Source: Solobacterium sp.
Lineage (GTDB): Bacteria; Bacillota_I; Bacilli_A; Erysipelotrichales; Erysipelotrichaceae
Assembly: GCA_016284975.1 (NCBI GenBank)
Contig: JAEEPV010000301.1
Location: 1-5,219, forward strand
Length of the DNA: 5,219 nucleotides
Direction of reading: 5' to 3'
Shown: positions 1 through 5,155 of the stretch, piece after piece
How positions within the stretch are numbered: position 1 is the first letter of the stretch
How the letters are laid out: every line of letters begins with the position of its first letter
Translations under genes and position numbers: made by a program
The notes under the pieces: generated by a model
Database searches by the model: none
Told to the model about the DNA's origin: nothing
The model's input: only the letters and a program-made list of their open reading frames with translations

Positions 1-237
1 AGCACAAATCAGAATCCGGATCTCGTCGGTGTATTTAAAACAAGCGACCCGGATGCGGTAAAGAAGAAGGTTGATGATTATCTTGTCACTTTAAAAGAAA
101 CCACCCAGATGTATAATCCGGATGCGGTTTTCAAAATTGACAACGCAATCGTAAAAGAAGGTGCTGATCAGGTTGTCGTAATTGTCGCAGATGACATTGA
201 AAAGGCAAATAAGGTTGTTGAATCGCTTGTAAAGTAA
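1..237 (+). CDS. DUF4358-like protein, C-terminal part (5' end outside window)
   Basis: The frame is open from base 1 and ends at TAA 235-237, giving the last 78 residues. The pattern resembles the C-terminal half of DUF4358 proteins, which are small, usually secreted or lipid-anchored proteins of Bacillota with no assigned function: a hydrophobic strand (LVGVFKTSD), an amphipathic helix rich in Lys/Asp/Glu, a central NPDAV segment, then a strand and final helix (VVVIVADDIEKANKVVESL). The signal peptide or lipobox that would confirm export lies upstream of the window. PDAV occurs twice, 23 codons apart, with identical codons (CCGGATGCGGT at 49-59 and 118-128). The stop abuts the stop of the convergent regulator gene. 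The family call comes from recalled patterns, not a search. Confidence 0.6.
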   Translation, partial: STNQNPDLVGVFKTSDPDAVKKKVDDYLVTLKETTQMYNPDAVFKIDNAIVKEGADQVVVIVADDIEKANKVVESLVK

Positions 238-897
238 TTATTTCTTCAACAGAATGAAGTGATTTTTACGGGTGATCAGATATCCCTGTCTTGCCAGTTC
301 GGAGAGTTCCGCGCTCATCGCTGAACGTTCGACGGAAAGATAATCCGCAAGCTGCTGGCGGCTGAGGGGGATATCAAACTCATTGCTGTGATGATGAAGG
401 GCTTCTTTCGAGAGAAACGAAAGGAGCTTTTCTTTTGTCGTAAGCCGGTCCATATCGGAAAGACGGGTGTACAGCTGCAGATTCTTCCGGGCCATCTCCC
501 GCATAAAACTCTGGATCAGAACCGTATTGTAGGTATGCTTCTCATCCAGAGTGAGGATCTCACGGATGTTGAGCCACAAAACTGCAGAAGCTGTTTCTGC
601 CGTTACCGAATGCATCGTCACCGATCCGCTGACCGCAAAATTCTCCATCAGCAGTTCGCCCTGTTTCAGCTGATCAATCTGATGGGTGCGTTCCCAGAAA
701 TCGGATTCATAAAGATTCAGGATGCCGTCAAGAATCAGGCCGACCCGTTTGATTCTGCGGCCAGCTGTCAGGACCACCTGATCTTTGGAATAGAATTTCA
801 ACTGGGAATCCAGATGTTCCAGAAGATCTTCCAGTTCCTCTTCCGGCACCCGCCGGAATAATTTCGATTTCTTTATCGTCTTAATATAATCACTCAT
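238..897 (-). CDS. Crp/Fnr-family transcriptional regulator
   Basis: A 219-residue protein, the usual length for the Crp/Fnr family. Residues ~1-115 fit the cyclic-nucleotide-binding-like beta barrel: the opening MSDYIKTIKKSKLFRRV is a typical family start, and IDQLKQGELL matches the strand and turn before the ligand pocket. Next comes the long dimerisation helix (~120-150), then a winged helix near the C-terminus with LSRQQLADYLSVERSAMSAE as helix-turn-helix. The cAMP phosphate-cassette Arg-Ser/Thr-Ala is not visible, and the protein has no cysteine, so neither cAMP nor an Fe-S cluster is a likely signal. A start at 1071 in the same frame would add 58 residues unlike the family. ATG at 897 is chosen for its canonical N-terminus and an AGGT-type Shine-Dalgarno seven bases upstream. 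It is divergent from purB and preceded by a CRP-like dyad. Its specific ligand and targets are unknown. Confidence 0.88.
   Translation of the reverse strand: MSDYIKTIKKSKLFRRVPEEELEDLLEHLDSQLKFYSKDQVVLTAGRRIKRVGLILDGILNLYESDFWERTHQIDQLKQGELLMENFAVSGSVTMHSVTAETASAVLWLNIREILTLDEKHTYNTVLIQSFMREMARKNLQLYTRLSDMDRLTTKEKLLSFLSKEALHHHSNEFDIPLSRQQLADYLSVERSAMSAELSELARQGYLITRKNHFILLKK
244..268 (+). terminator. Weak hairpin at the convergent gene ends
   Basis: CTTCA (244-248), a 6-nt loop and TGAAG (255-259) form a 5-bp stem followed by TGATTTTTA. It lies seven bases past the stop of the DUF4358-like gene, inside the last codons of the opposing regulator. It could end the rightward transcript, but the stem is short and the T-run is offset by three bases. 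It is the only terminator-like structure I see at this convergent junction. Confidence 0.25.
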
Positions 898-916
898 TGT
901 TTTACCTGTTGTTATC

Positions 917-932
917 TGTTGGAAAACCAACA
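917..932. promoter_or_regulatory. CRP/FNR-type operator dyad TGTTG-N6-CAACA
   Basis: TGTTGGAAAACCAACA is a perfect inverted repeat (6-bp arms, 4-bp centre). Its layout of five-base half-sites six bases apart is that of the CRP consensus TGTGA-N6-TCACA. It starts 20 bp upstream of the regulator's ATG and would fall just downstream of the candidate leftward -10, a position suited to autorepression. As RNA it would be a 6-bp hairpin with an A4 loop and no T-run, so it does not look like a terminator. Binding by the adjacent regulator is inferred. Confidence 0.55.
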
Positions 933-950
933 ACGATTTTGATTTTGAAT

Positions 951-980
951 ATCGTATCATTGTTTCCGCCGGCTTCGCAA
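951..980 (-). promoter_or_regulatory. Candidate promoter of the Crp/Fnr-family gene
   Basis: On the minus strand TTGCGA (980-975) and TACGAT (956-951) are separated by 18 bp. Each hexamer has deviations from consensus, so this is only a candidate. It places the start near 944 and the dyad 917-932 within the early transcribed region. Confidence 0.3.
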
Positions 981-987
981 TCCTGTA

Positions 988-999
988 TTGGTTGCCCAA
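988..999. promoter_or_regulatory. Second TTGG-N4-CCAA half-operator pair
   Basis: TTGGTTGCCCAA repeats the TTGG-N4-CCAA core of the dyad at 917-932, with centres 69 bp apart, but lacks its outer TG/CA pair. It lies just upstream of the candidate leftward -35. It may be a weaker site for the same regulator or a coincidence. Confidence 0.25.
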
Positions 1000-1072
1000 G
1001 CGGACACAGAATTCAGAAAAACCGCATGGGAAGAAGGCATGGCAAAGCTTCTTTTCTATCATTTCAGACAAT

Positions 1073-1080
1073 GCTAAAAT
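1073..1080 (+). promoter_or_regulatory. Extended -10 of the purB promoter
   Basis: TGCTAAAAT (from 1072) is an extended -10 (TGN-TAAAAT) with no good -35; the best candidate is the T-rich TTTTCT near 1052-1057. Transcription would begin about 1087, giving a leader of ~20 nt, too short for a purine riboswitch. I see no PurR box. The purB Shine-Dalgarno AGGAG is at 1092-1096, 11 bases before ATG. Confidence 0.4.
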
Positions 1081-1107
1081 AGTGCATCGTTAGGAGAACA
1101 TTCGAAA

Positions 1108-2403
1108 ATGATTGATCGGTATTCAAAACAGGAAATGCGGGATCTGTGGAGTGAAGAGGCGAAATTTAAAGCGTGGCTTGAAGTTGAAATTCTCATCGAT
1201 GAGGCATGGTCCAAGCTCGGGGAGATCCCGGAAGAAGATGTAAAGCGCATCCGGGAAAATGCAACATTTGATGTTGATCGGATCCTTGAAATCGAAGAAA
1301 CGACCCATCATGATGTTGTGGCATTTACGCGCTGCGTCAGTGAGAGTCTCGGTGATGAGAAGAAATGGATCCACTATGGTGTGACAAGTACGGATGTTGT
1401 CGATACGGCCTACGGATACCGGTATAAACTGGCAAATGACATTCTTTATCAGGACATCAACACATTCATGGAAATCCTGAAAGAGAATGCCCTGAAATAC
1501 AAGGATACGGTCATGATGGGAAGAACGCATGGTGTTCATGCGGAGATCACGACCTTTGGAATGAAGTTTGCGCTCTGGTATGAAGAGATGAAGCGGAATC
1601 TGGAACGCTTTGAACAGGCCAGAAAAGACGTGGAATGCGGAAAGATTTCCGGTGCGGTAGGAACCTTCGCGAATATCCCGCCGTTTGTACAGGATTATGT
1701 CTGTGAACATCTCGGCATTGACAGTGCGGCAATTTCAACTCAGATCCTGCAGCGGGATCGGCATGCGCATTATTTTGCGACCCTTGCTCTGATCGGTTCT
1801 TCGCTGGAACAGATGGCTACGGAAATCCGCCATCTGCAGCGTACGGAAGTACGGGAGGCGGAAGAAAAATTCCGCAAGGGACAGAAGGGATCCAGTGCTA
1901 TGCCCCATAAACGCAACCCGATCGGTTCGGAAAATATCTGCGGCTGTGCCCGGGTATTGCGCGGCTATATGATCACTGCCTATGAGGATATTGCGCTCTG
2001 GCATGAACGGGATATCTCCCATTCGAGCGCAGAACGGATCATCGCTCCGGATGCGACGGCTCTTCTGGACTACATGCTTACAAGATTCGGGAATATCTTA
2101 AAGAACCTGACGGTCTTTCCGGAAAACATGAAAGCCAATATCTGGAAGACCAACGGCGTCATCTTCAGTCAGCGGTTCATGCTGAAACTGGTTGAAAAGG
2201 GCTGGAGCCGGGAACAGGCATATGATACGGTTCAGCCGCAGGCGATCAAAGCCTGGGAAAACAATCTGGATTTCAGAACCCTGATGGAATCGCTTCCGGA
2301 AGTAACTGCAGTCCTTTCGAAAGAAGAAATTGATGACTGCTTTGATACGTCTTATCATACACACCGGATCGATGAGATCTATCATCGGGTCGGTCTGCTT
2401 TAA
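1108..2403 (+). CDS. purB: Adenylosuccinate lyase
   Basis: This 431-residue enzyme of the fumarase/aspartase superfamily makes two fumarate-releasing cuts in purine synthesis: SAICAR to AICAR, and adenylosuccinate to AMP. It is a cytoplasmic homotetramer. The superfamily signature [11 protein letters not shown] is at residues 261-271 and supplies the catalytic serine loop. The conserved histidines are at the same numbers as I recall for the Bacillus subtilis enzyme: H68 in [11 protein letters not shown]89 in [12 protein letters not shown] and H141 in GRTHGVHAE. The length and the MIDRYS start are normal for the short bacterial form. ATG 1108 follows AGGAG. Nothing is missing or broken. No other pur gene is in the window, so purB is not in a large purine operon on its downstream side. 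A strong hairpin follows it. Confidence 0.97.
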   Translation: MIDRYSKQEMRDLWSEEAKFKAWLEVEILIDEAWSKLGEIPEEDVKRIRENATFDVDRILEIEETTHHDVVAFTRCVSESLGDEKKWIHYGVTSTDVVDTAYGYRYKLANDILYQDINTFMEILKENALKYKDTVMMGRTHGVHAEITTFGMKFALWYEEMKRNLERFEQARKDVECGKISGAVGTFANIPPFVQDYVCEHLGIDSAAISTQILQRDRHAHYFATLALIGSSLEQMATEIRHLQRTEVREAEEKFRKGQKGSSAMPHKRNPIGSENICGCARVLRGYMITAYEDIALWHERDISHSSAERIIAPDATALLDYMLTRFGNILKNLTVFPENMKANIWKTNGVIFSQRFMLKLVEKGWSREQAYDTVQPQAIKAWENNLDFRTLMESLPEVTAVLSKEEIDDCFDTSYHTHRIDEIYHRVGLL

Positions 2404-2417
2404 TAAATTACCGGAAA

Positions 2418-2449
2418 GGGCGGTGGTTGAAAAACTGCCGCCCATTTAT
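2418..2449 (+). terminator. Intrinsic terminator after purB
   Basis: GGGCGGTGGTT (2418-2428) pairs over 11 positions, two of them G-U, with AACTGCCGCCC (2433-2443) around a GAAA tetraloop. It begins 15 bases after the purB stop. The following tract is ATTTAT rather than a pure T-run, so read-through into the next gene is possible. Confidence 0.7.
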
Positions 2450-2452
2450 AAT
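2447..2452 (+). promoter_or_regulatory. Candidate -10 box for the nucleotidase gene
   Basis: A perfect TATAAT lies four bases after the terminator stem. The would-be -35 falls within the hairpin: TTGAAA at 2427-2432 is only 14 bp away, and TGGTTG at 2424-2429 is at 17 bp. If used, transcription starts near 2459, just ahead of the Shine-Dalgarno at 2473. Confidence 0.35.
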
Positions 2453-2486
2453 GAGCTTACAAGAACAGAAATGGAGACTAATGCTT

Positions 2487-3950
2487 ATGCGTGAAACAAA
2501 ACATCTGACATTGCTTCATTCCAATGATATGCATGGAGACTTTCTGGAAGAGAATCGTGACGGCGTCCGTACCGGCGGTCTTGCCCGTCTTTCCGGGTAT
2601 GTCAATCAGGTAAGAGAAACTGATGAATCCGTCATTTATGTGATTGCCGGGGACATGTTCCGGGGTTCGATCATTGACAGTGAATACCTTGGGCTTTCGA
2701 CGATCGAACTCGTCAATCTTCTGAACCCGGATGTTGCCTGCATCGGCAACCATGAGGTGGACTACGGTATCGCACATCTTCTGTTTCTGGAAAAATGTGC
2801 CCGCTTTCCGATTATCAATGCGAATCTCTTTGTGACCCTGAATAATACGAGACTTTTCACCCCGTTTCTCAACGTGAATGTCAACGGTATGAAAGTGCTG
2901 TTCATCGGTATTCTGACCGAAGAGGTCATGGCATCCACCAAGAGTGAAAAGGTCATCGGTACCTTCATCAATGTCGATGAAGCAGCCAGGGAAGTGGCGG
3001 TCATCTGTGATAACTACCGGACCAAGGATACCGATATCACCGTGCTTCTGACCCATATCGGCATTGAAGAGGATCGGAAGCTGGCAGAGCTGTTGCCAAA
3101 GGAACTGGGTGTTGACTTTATTATCGGCGGCCACAGCCATACCTGGATGGAGAAACCGGAGATCGTCAACGGGATTCCGATTGTACAGGCTTATACCGGA
3201 ACCGATCTGATCGGCCGGTTTGATATTACGTATGATCCGGAACAGAAGGTGATCAAGACCTGGAACTGGCAGAACGTGATGATCAATGAGCACACGGCGG
3301 AGATCGATCCGGTCATGGAGGAACTGATCGGCCGGTATAAGAATGAGACCGATATCAAATACCGCCGTGTCGTCACCCGTCTCAAACGCAAGCTCACACA
3401 TCCCAGCCGGATCGAAGAGACCGAGATGGGGAATCTGTATGCGGATATGCTGCAGGACGAAAGCAGCTTTGACTTAATGATCATCGGAACCGGTTCGATC
3501 CGAAAACCGGAACTCGGCCCGATCGTTGAGTATCAGGATATGCTGGAAAACACGCCGTTTGATGATGCCTTATGGATGCTCAGTGCGAGCGGACCTCAGC
3601 TGAAACAGATGATCACCCATATTTTCCGGGATGATGCCTGGGAAGGTCATACTGAGTTCTATCAGTATTCCAAAGGGATGAAGATCCGCTACCGGAAATC
3701 CACACATGAATTTGAAGAACTGTCGTTCCACGGCAAACCGGTAGAAGAGTATGATCAGATCACGTTTGCAATACAGAACTATCACTATACAAACTTCACG
3801 GAATTCTTTGGAGTTGATTTTGAGGAGATCAAAAAGAATTTCAAGCCAAGGATGGTGGCGACTTCCGTCAATAATATTATCGAGGAATACTTATCTTCCC
3901 ATCCGGGTCTCGATGGCAAAGTCGAGGGAAGAATTGAAATACTCGACTGA
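2487..3950 (+). CDS. Cytoplasmic 5'-nucleotidase / 2',3'-cyclic phosphodiesterase family metallophosphatase (UshA/YunD type)
   Basis: A 487-residue two-domain phosphoesterase, expected to remove phosphate from nucleoside monophosphates or related esters with a two-metal centre. The N-terminal calcineurin-like domain (~1-230) has all metal motifs in order: SNDMHGD (D14, H16), AGDMFRGS (D56), GNHEVDYG (N88-H89-E90), THIG (H190) and GGHSHT (H216, H218). The C-terminal 5'-nucleotidase domain (~290-487) has the substrate motifs GTGSIR (R339) and NTPFDD (357-360). No signal peptide precedes the first beta strand, so it should act in the cytoplasm, like Bacillus YunD and unlike periplasmic UshA. Starts at 2481 and 2487 are both possible: GGAG at 2473-2476 is 4 and 10 bases away respectively. 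I chose 2487 for spacing. The same frame reaches back to 2427, but that stretch runs through the purB terminator and is unlikely to be translated. The substrate is not determined. Confidence 0.9.
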   Translation: MRETKHLTLLHSNDMHGDFLEENRDGVRTGGLARLSGYVNQVRETDESVIYVIAGDMFRGSIIDSEYLGLSTIELVNLLNPDVACIGNHEVDYGIAHLLFLEKCARFPIINANLFVTLNNTRLFTPFLNVNVNGMKVLFIGILTEEVMASTKSEKVIGTFINVDEAAREVAVICDNYRTKDTDITVLLTHIGIEEDRKLAELLPKELGVDFIIGGHSHTWMEKPEIVNGIPIVQAYTGTDLIGRFDITYDPEQKVIKTWNWQNVMINEHTAEIDPVMEELIGRYKNETDIKYRRVVTRLKRKLTHPSRIEETEMGNLYADMLQDESSFDLMIIGTGSIRKPELGPIVEYQDMLENTPFDDALWMLSASGPQLKQMITHIFRDDAWEGHTEFYQYSKGMKIRYRKSTHEFEELSFHGKPVEEYDQITFAIQNYHYTNFTEFFGVDFEEIKKNFKPRMVATSVNNIIEEYLSSHPGLDGKVEGRIEILD

Positions 3951-3983
3951 CGATTGTCTGTTTGGAACGCAGTTACTGTTTTG

Positions 3984-4008
3984 ATCCCGGGAATTCCCGG
4001 GATTTATT
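3984..4008 (+). terminator. Terminator after the nucleotidase gene (perfect 20-bp palindrome)
   Basis: ATCCCGGG-AATT-CCCGGGAT is a perfect palindrome whose RNA forms an 8-bp GC-rich stem with an AATT loop, followed by TTATT. It lies 33 bases after the nucleotidase stop and before the next Shine-Dalgarno. No T-run follows on the opposite strand, so it should work rightward only. Confidence 0.65.
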
Positions 4009-4029
4009 AGCTGACAGAGAGGATCGTGA

Positions 4030-4908
4030 ATGCATTTCGTTAACGCAAAGGGAATCCTTCACGGAAGCGGCGGATTTCCAAGTATGAATATTTATCGGGG
4101 ATGTACGCATGGATGTATTTACTGCGACAGCCGCAGTACCTGTTACCAGTTTTCACATCCGTTTGAGGATATCGAAGTAAAGCAGAATGCGCCGCAGCTC
4201 CTTGAAAAGACGCTTCGCACCAAACGGAATAAGTGTGTGATCAAAACCGGGGCGATGTCAGATCCGTACATGCCCTGTGAAGAAACCCTGAGGCTGACCC
4301 GAAGCTGCCTGCAGATCATCCTGAAATATGGGTTCGGGGTATCCGTTCAGACCAAATCGGACCGCACCCTGCAGCATATCGATCTTTTGGAAGAGATCAG
4401 CCGAACAACAAAATGCGTTGTCGAGATCACGCTGACGACTGCGGATGACAGGTTGTGCAGAATTGTAGAACCAAATGTCTGTGACACAAGCCATCGGATC
4501 GATGTGCTGTATGAAATGAAGAAACGCGGTATACCGGCAATCGTCTGGCTGACGCCGATCCTGCCGTTTATAAATGACACGGAAGAAAACATTCGCATGA
4601 TTCTGGATGCCTGTATAGATACTGGCGTAAAAGGAATCATCTGTTATGACATGGGACTTACACTGCGGGAAGGAAACTGCGAGTATTATTACGCGGCACT
4701 GGACCGGCATTTTTCAGGACTGAAGGAAAAATACATCCATTCCTATGGAAATGCCAATGGCGTCAACCTAAAAATATGGGTTGGCGTTTTTATATTCAAT
4801 CAGGCAATCAGGAAAAACGAGGAGTTCCGGCGCATCCGAAGCCTTCGTGTAGTTAAGTTTATATACGAAAAGATGCATAAATTAAACGCTTATATATTTA
4901 TAATGTAG
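4030..4908 (+). CDS. SPL-like radical SAM protein, C-terminus replaced by mobile-element sequence
   Basis: This frame encodes 292 residues. The first ~242 resemble the spore-photolyase-like (COG1533-type) radical SAM proteins of Bacillota. The cluster motif is CTHGCIYC (C25, C29, C32), which binds a 4Fe-4S cluster to cleave S-adenosylmethionine. Further barrel segments are KTGAMSDPYMPCEE (~72-85), VSVQTKSDR, VEITLTTADD, WLTPILPFINDTEENI and GLTLREGN. The start ATG 4030 has GAGG seven bases upstream. From recalled relatives, KYIHSYGNA should be followed by a helical C-terminus of about 50 residues. Here residues 243-292 are instead basic, hydrophobic and AT-rich in codons, and a transcription terminator lies within them. 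The gene is therefore probably truncated by an insertion, with the open frame continuing by chance to TAG 4906-4908. The reaction of this subfamily is unknown to me, and activity of the chimera is doubtful. Confidence 0.75.
   Translation: MHFVNAKGILHGSGGFPSMNIYRGCTHGCIYCDSRSTCYQFSHPFEDIEVKQNAPQLLEKTLRTKRNKCVIKTGAMSDPYMPCEETLRLTRSCLQIILKYGFGVSVQTKSDRTLQHIDLLEEISRTTKCVVEITLTTADDRLCRIVEPNVCDTSHRIDVLYEMKKRGIPAIVWLTPILPFINDTEENIRMILDACIDTGVKGIICYDMGLTLREGNCEYYYAALDRHFSGLKEKYIHSYGNANGVNLKIWVGVFIFNQAIRKNEEFRRIRSLRVVKFIYEKMHKLNAYIFIM
4759..4791 (+). terminator. Intrinsic terminator inside the end of the radical SAM frame
   Basis: CGTCAACC (4761-4768) pairs with GGTTGGCG (4779-4786), with one G-U pair and two further possible G-U pairs outside, around a 10-nt AT-rich loop. 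TTTTTAT follows at once. It lies inside the annotated coding frame, where a terminator is not expected, and may be an insulating structure at the end of the insertion sequence that stops transcription entering from outside. Confidence 0.6.
4848..4858 (+). repeat. TGTAGTTAAGT repeat, copy 1
   Basis: First of three exact direct copies of this 11-mer within 200 bp, 56 bp before copy 2. It shares a twelfth base (T) with copy 3. It lies upstream of the transposase -10. Confidence 0.6.
4899..4904 (+). promoter_or_regulatory. -10 box of the transposase promoter
   Basis: A perfect TATAAT in a very AT-rich stretch, 27 bp before the transposase ATG. No convincing -35 lies 16-18 bp upstream (the sequence there is ATGCATAAA-like), so the promoter may be weak or need an activator. 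The start point would fall within repeat copy 2. Confidence 0.45.
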
Positions 4909-4914
4909 TTAAGT
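4904..4914 (+). repeat. TGTAGTTAAGT repeat, copy 2
   Basis: Second exact copy. It overlaps the last base of the TATAAT box, covers the expected transcription start, and contains the TAG stop of the radical SAM frame. That is an operator-like position if a protein binds the repeat. Confidence 0.6.
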
Positions 4915-4930
4915 ATTGGAGGCTTATTTT

Positions 4931-5155
4931 ATGTATGTTCGTGTTATTCCTAATAATAAAGGTAAGAAAAACACCTTTTTCTGCGATCTTGTGGAATCTT
5001 ACCGCAATGAAAATGGTGATCCCAGACAGCGTACTGTAGTTAAGTTGGGACAGTTTGATGGTAAATATGTCCCGTACTTAAAGGCCGCGTTCGCCAAGGA
5101 CAGCGATCCGGCCGAGGTCTTTTCCCGTGAAGTCGGGAAGTATTACGAATCCTGA
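4931..5155 (+). CDS. Transposase N-terminal fragment, probably IS1634-like
   Basis: 74 residues beginning MYVRVIPNNKGKK. The segments LVESYRNENGDPRQRTVVKLG and VPYLKAAF match the small N-terminal domain that I recall from IS1634-like DDE transposases of the IS4 superfamily (a VESYR-x-xG-x-xRQRTV-x-xLG pattern). These enzymes are normally about 500-600 residues, so this is only the start and no DDE catalytic residue is present. ATG 4931 is chosen because TTGGAGG (4916-4922) is an excellent Shine-Dalgarno eight bases upstream; the TTG at 4916 is part of that site. The frame stops at TGA 5153-5155, but the next frame continues in a protein-like way, which suggests a frameshift. The family name is from memory. 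A small standalone hypothetical protein is the alternative. Confidence 0.55.
   Translation: MYVRVIPNNKGKKNTFFCDLVESYRNENGDPRQRTVVKLGQFDGKYVPYLKAAFAKDSDPAEVFSREVGKYYES
5035..5045 (+). repeat. TGTAGTTAAGT repeat, copy 3 (within transposase coding sequence)
   Basis: Third exact copy, 131 bp after copy 2, encoding the VVK part of RTVVKLG. Because it is inside codons, part of its conservation here could be due to the protein. Confidence 0.5.

Noticed and set aside
49..128. Direct repeat CCGGATGCGGT (49-59 and 118-128)
   Set aside because: Both copies encode PDAV in the same frame and are explained by repeated amino acids with the same codon choice. Flanks are not repeated.
388..861. A 157-codon plus-strand open frame
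   Set aside because: It is the complement of the Crp/Fnr-family gene, with no ribosome binding site of note and a composition that does not look like a folded protein.
1030..1056. Hairpin AAGAAG / CTTCTT followed by TTTTC upstream of purB
   Set aside because: Six weak base pairs with an 11-nt loop and no gene ending nearby; too feeble to call a terminator or attenuator.
898..1071. Longer N-terminus of the regulator, starting at 1071
   Set aside because: The added 58 residues do not resemble the family, would place the promoter and operator-like dyad inside codons, and would overlap the region just before purB. ATG 897 has its own Shine-Dalgarno.
1072..1107. PurR box or purine riboswitch for purB
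   Set aside because: The leader after the extended -10 is only about 20 nt, and no PurBox-like CCGAAC core or riboswitch-like conserved structure is visible.
2478..3401. A 307-codon open frame on the minus strand
   Set aside because: It lies wholly antisense to the nucleotidase, whose metal and substrate motifs are all in the plus frame. The antisense translation is rich in Cys/His/Phe and lacks a recognisable domain.
5122..5139. Short dyad TTCCCG / CGGGAA in the transposase fragment
   Set aside because: A 6-bp stem within ordinary codons and upstream rather than downstream of the stop. No role is supported.
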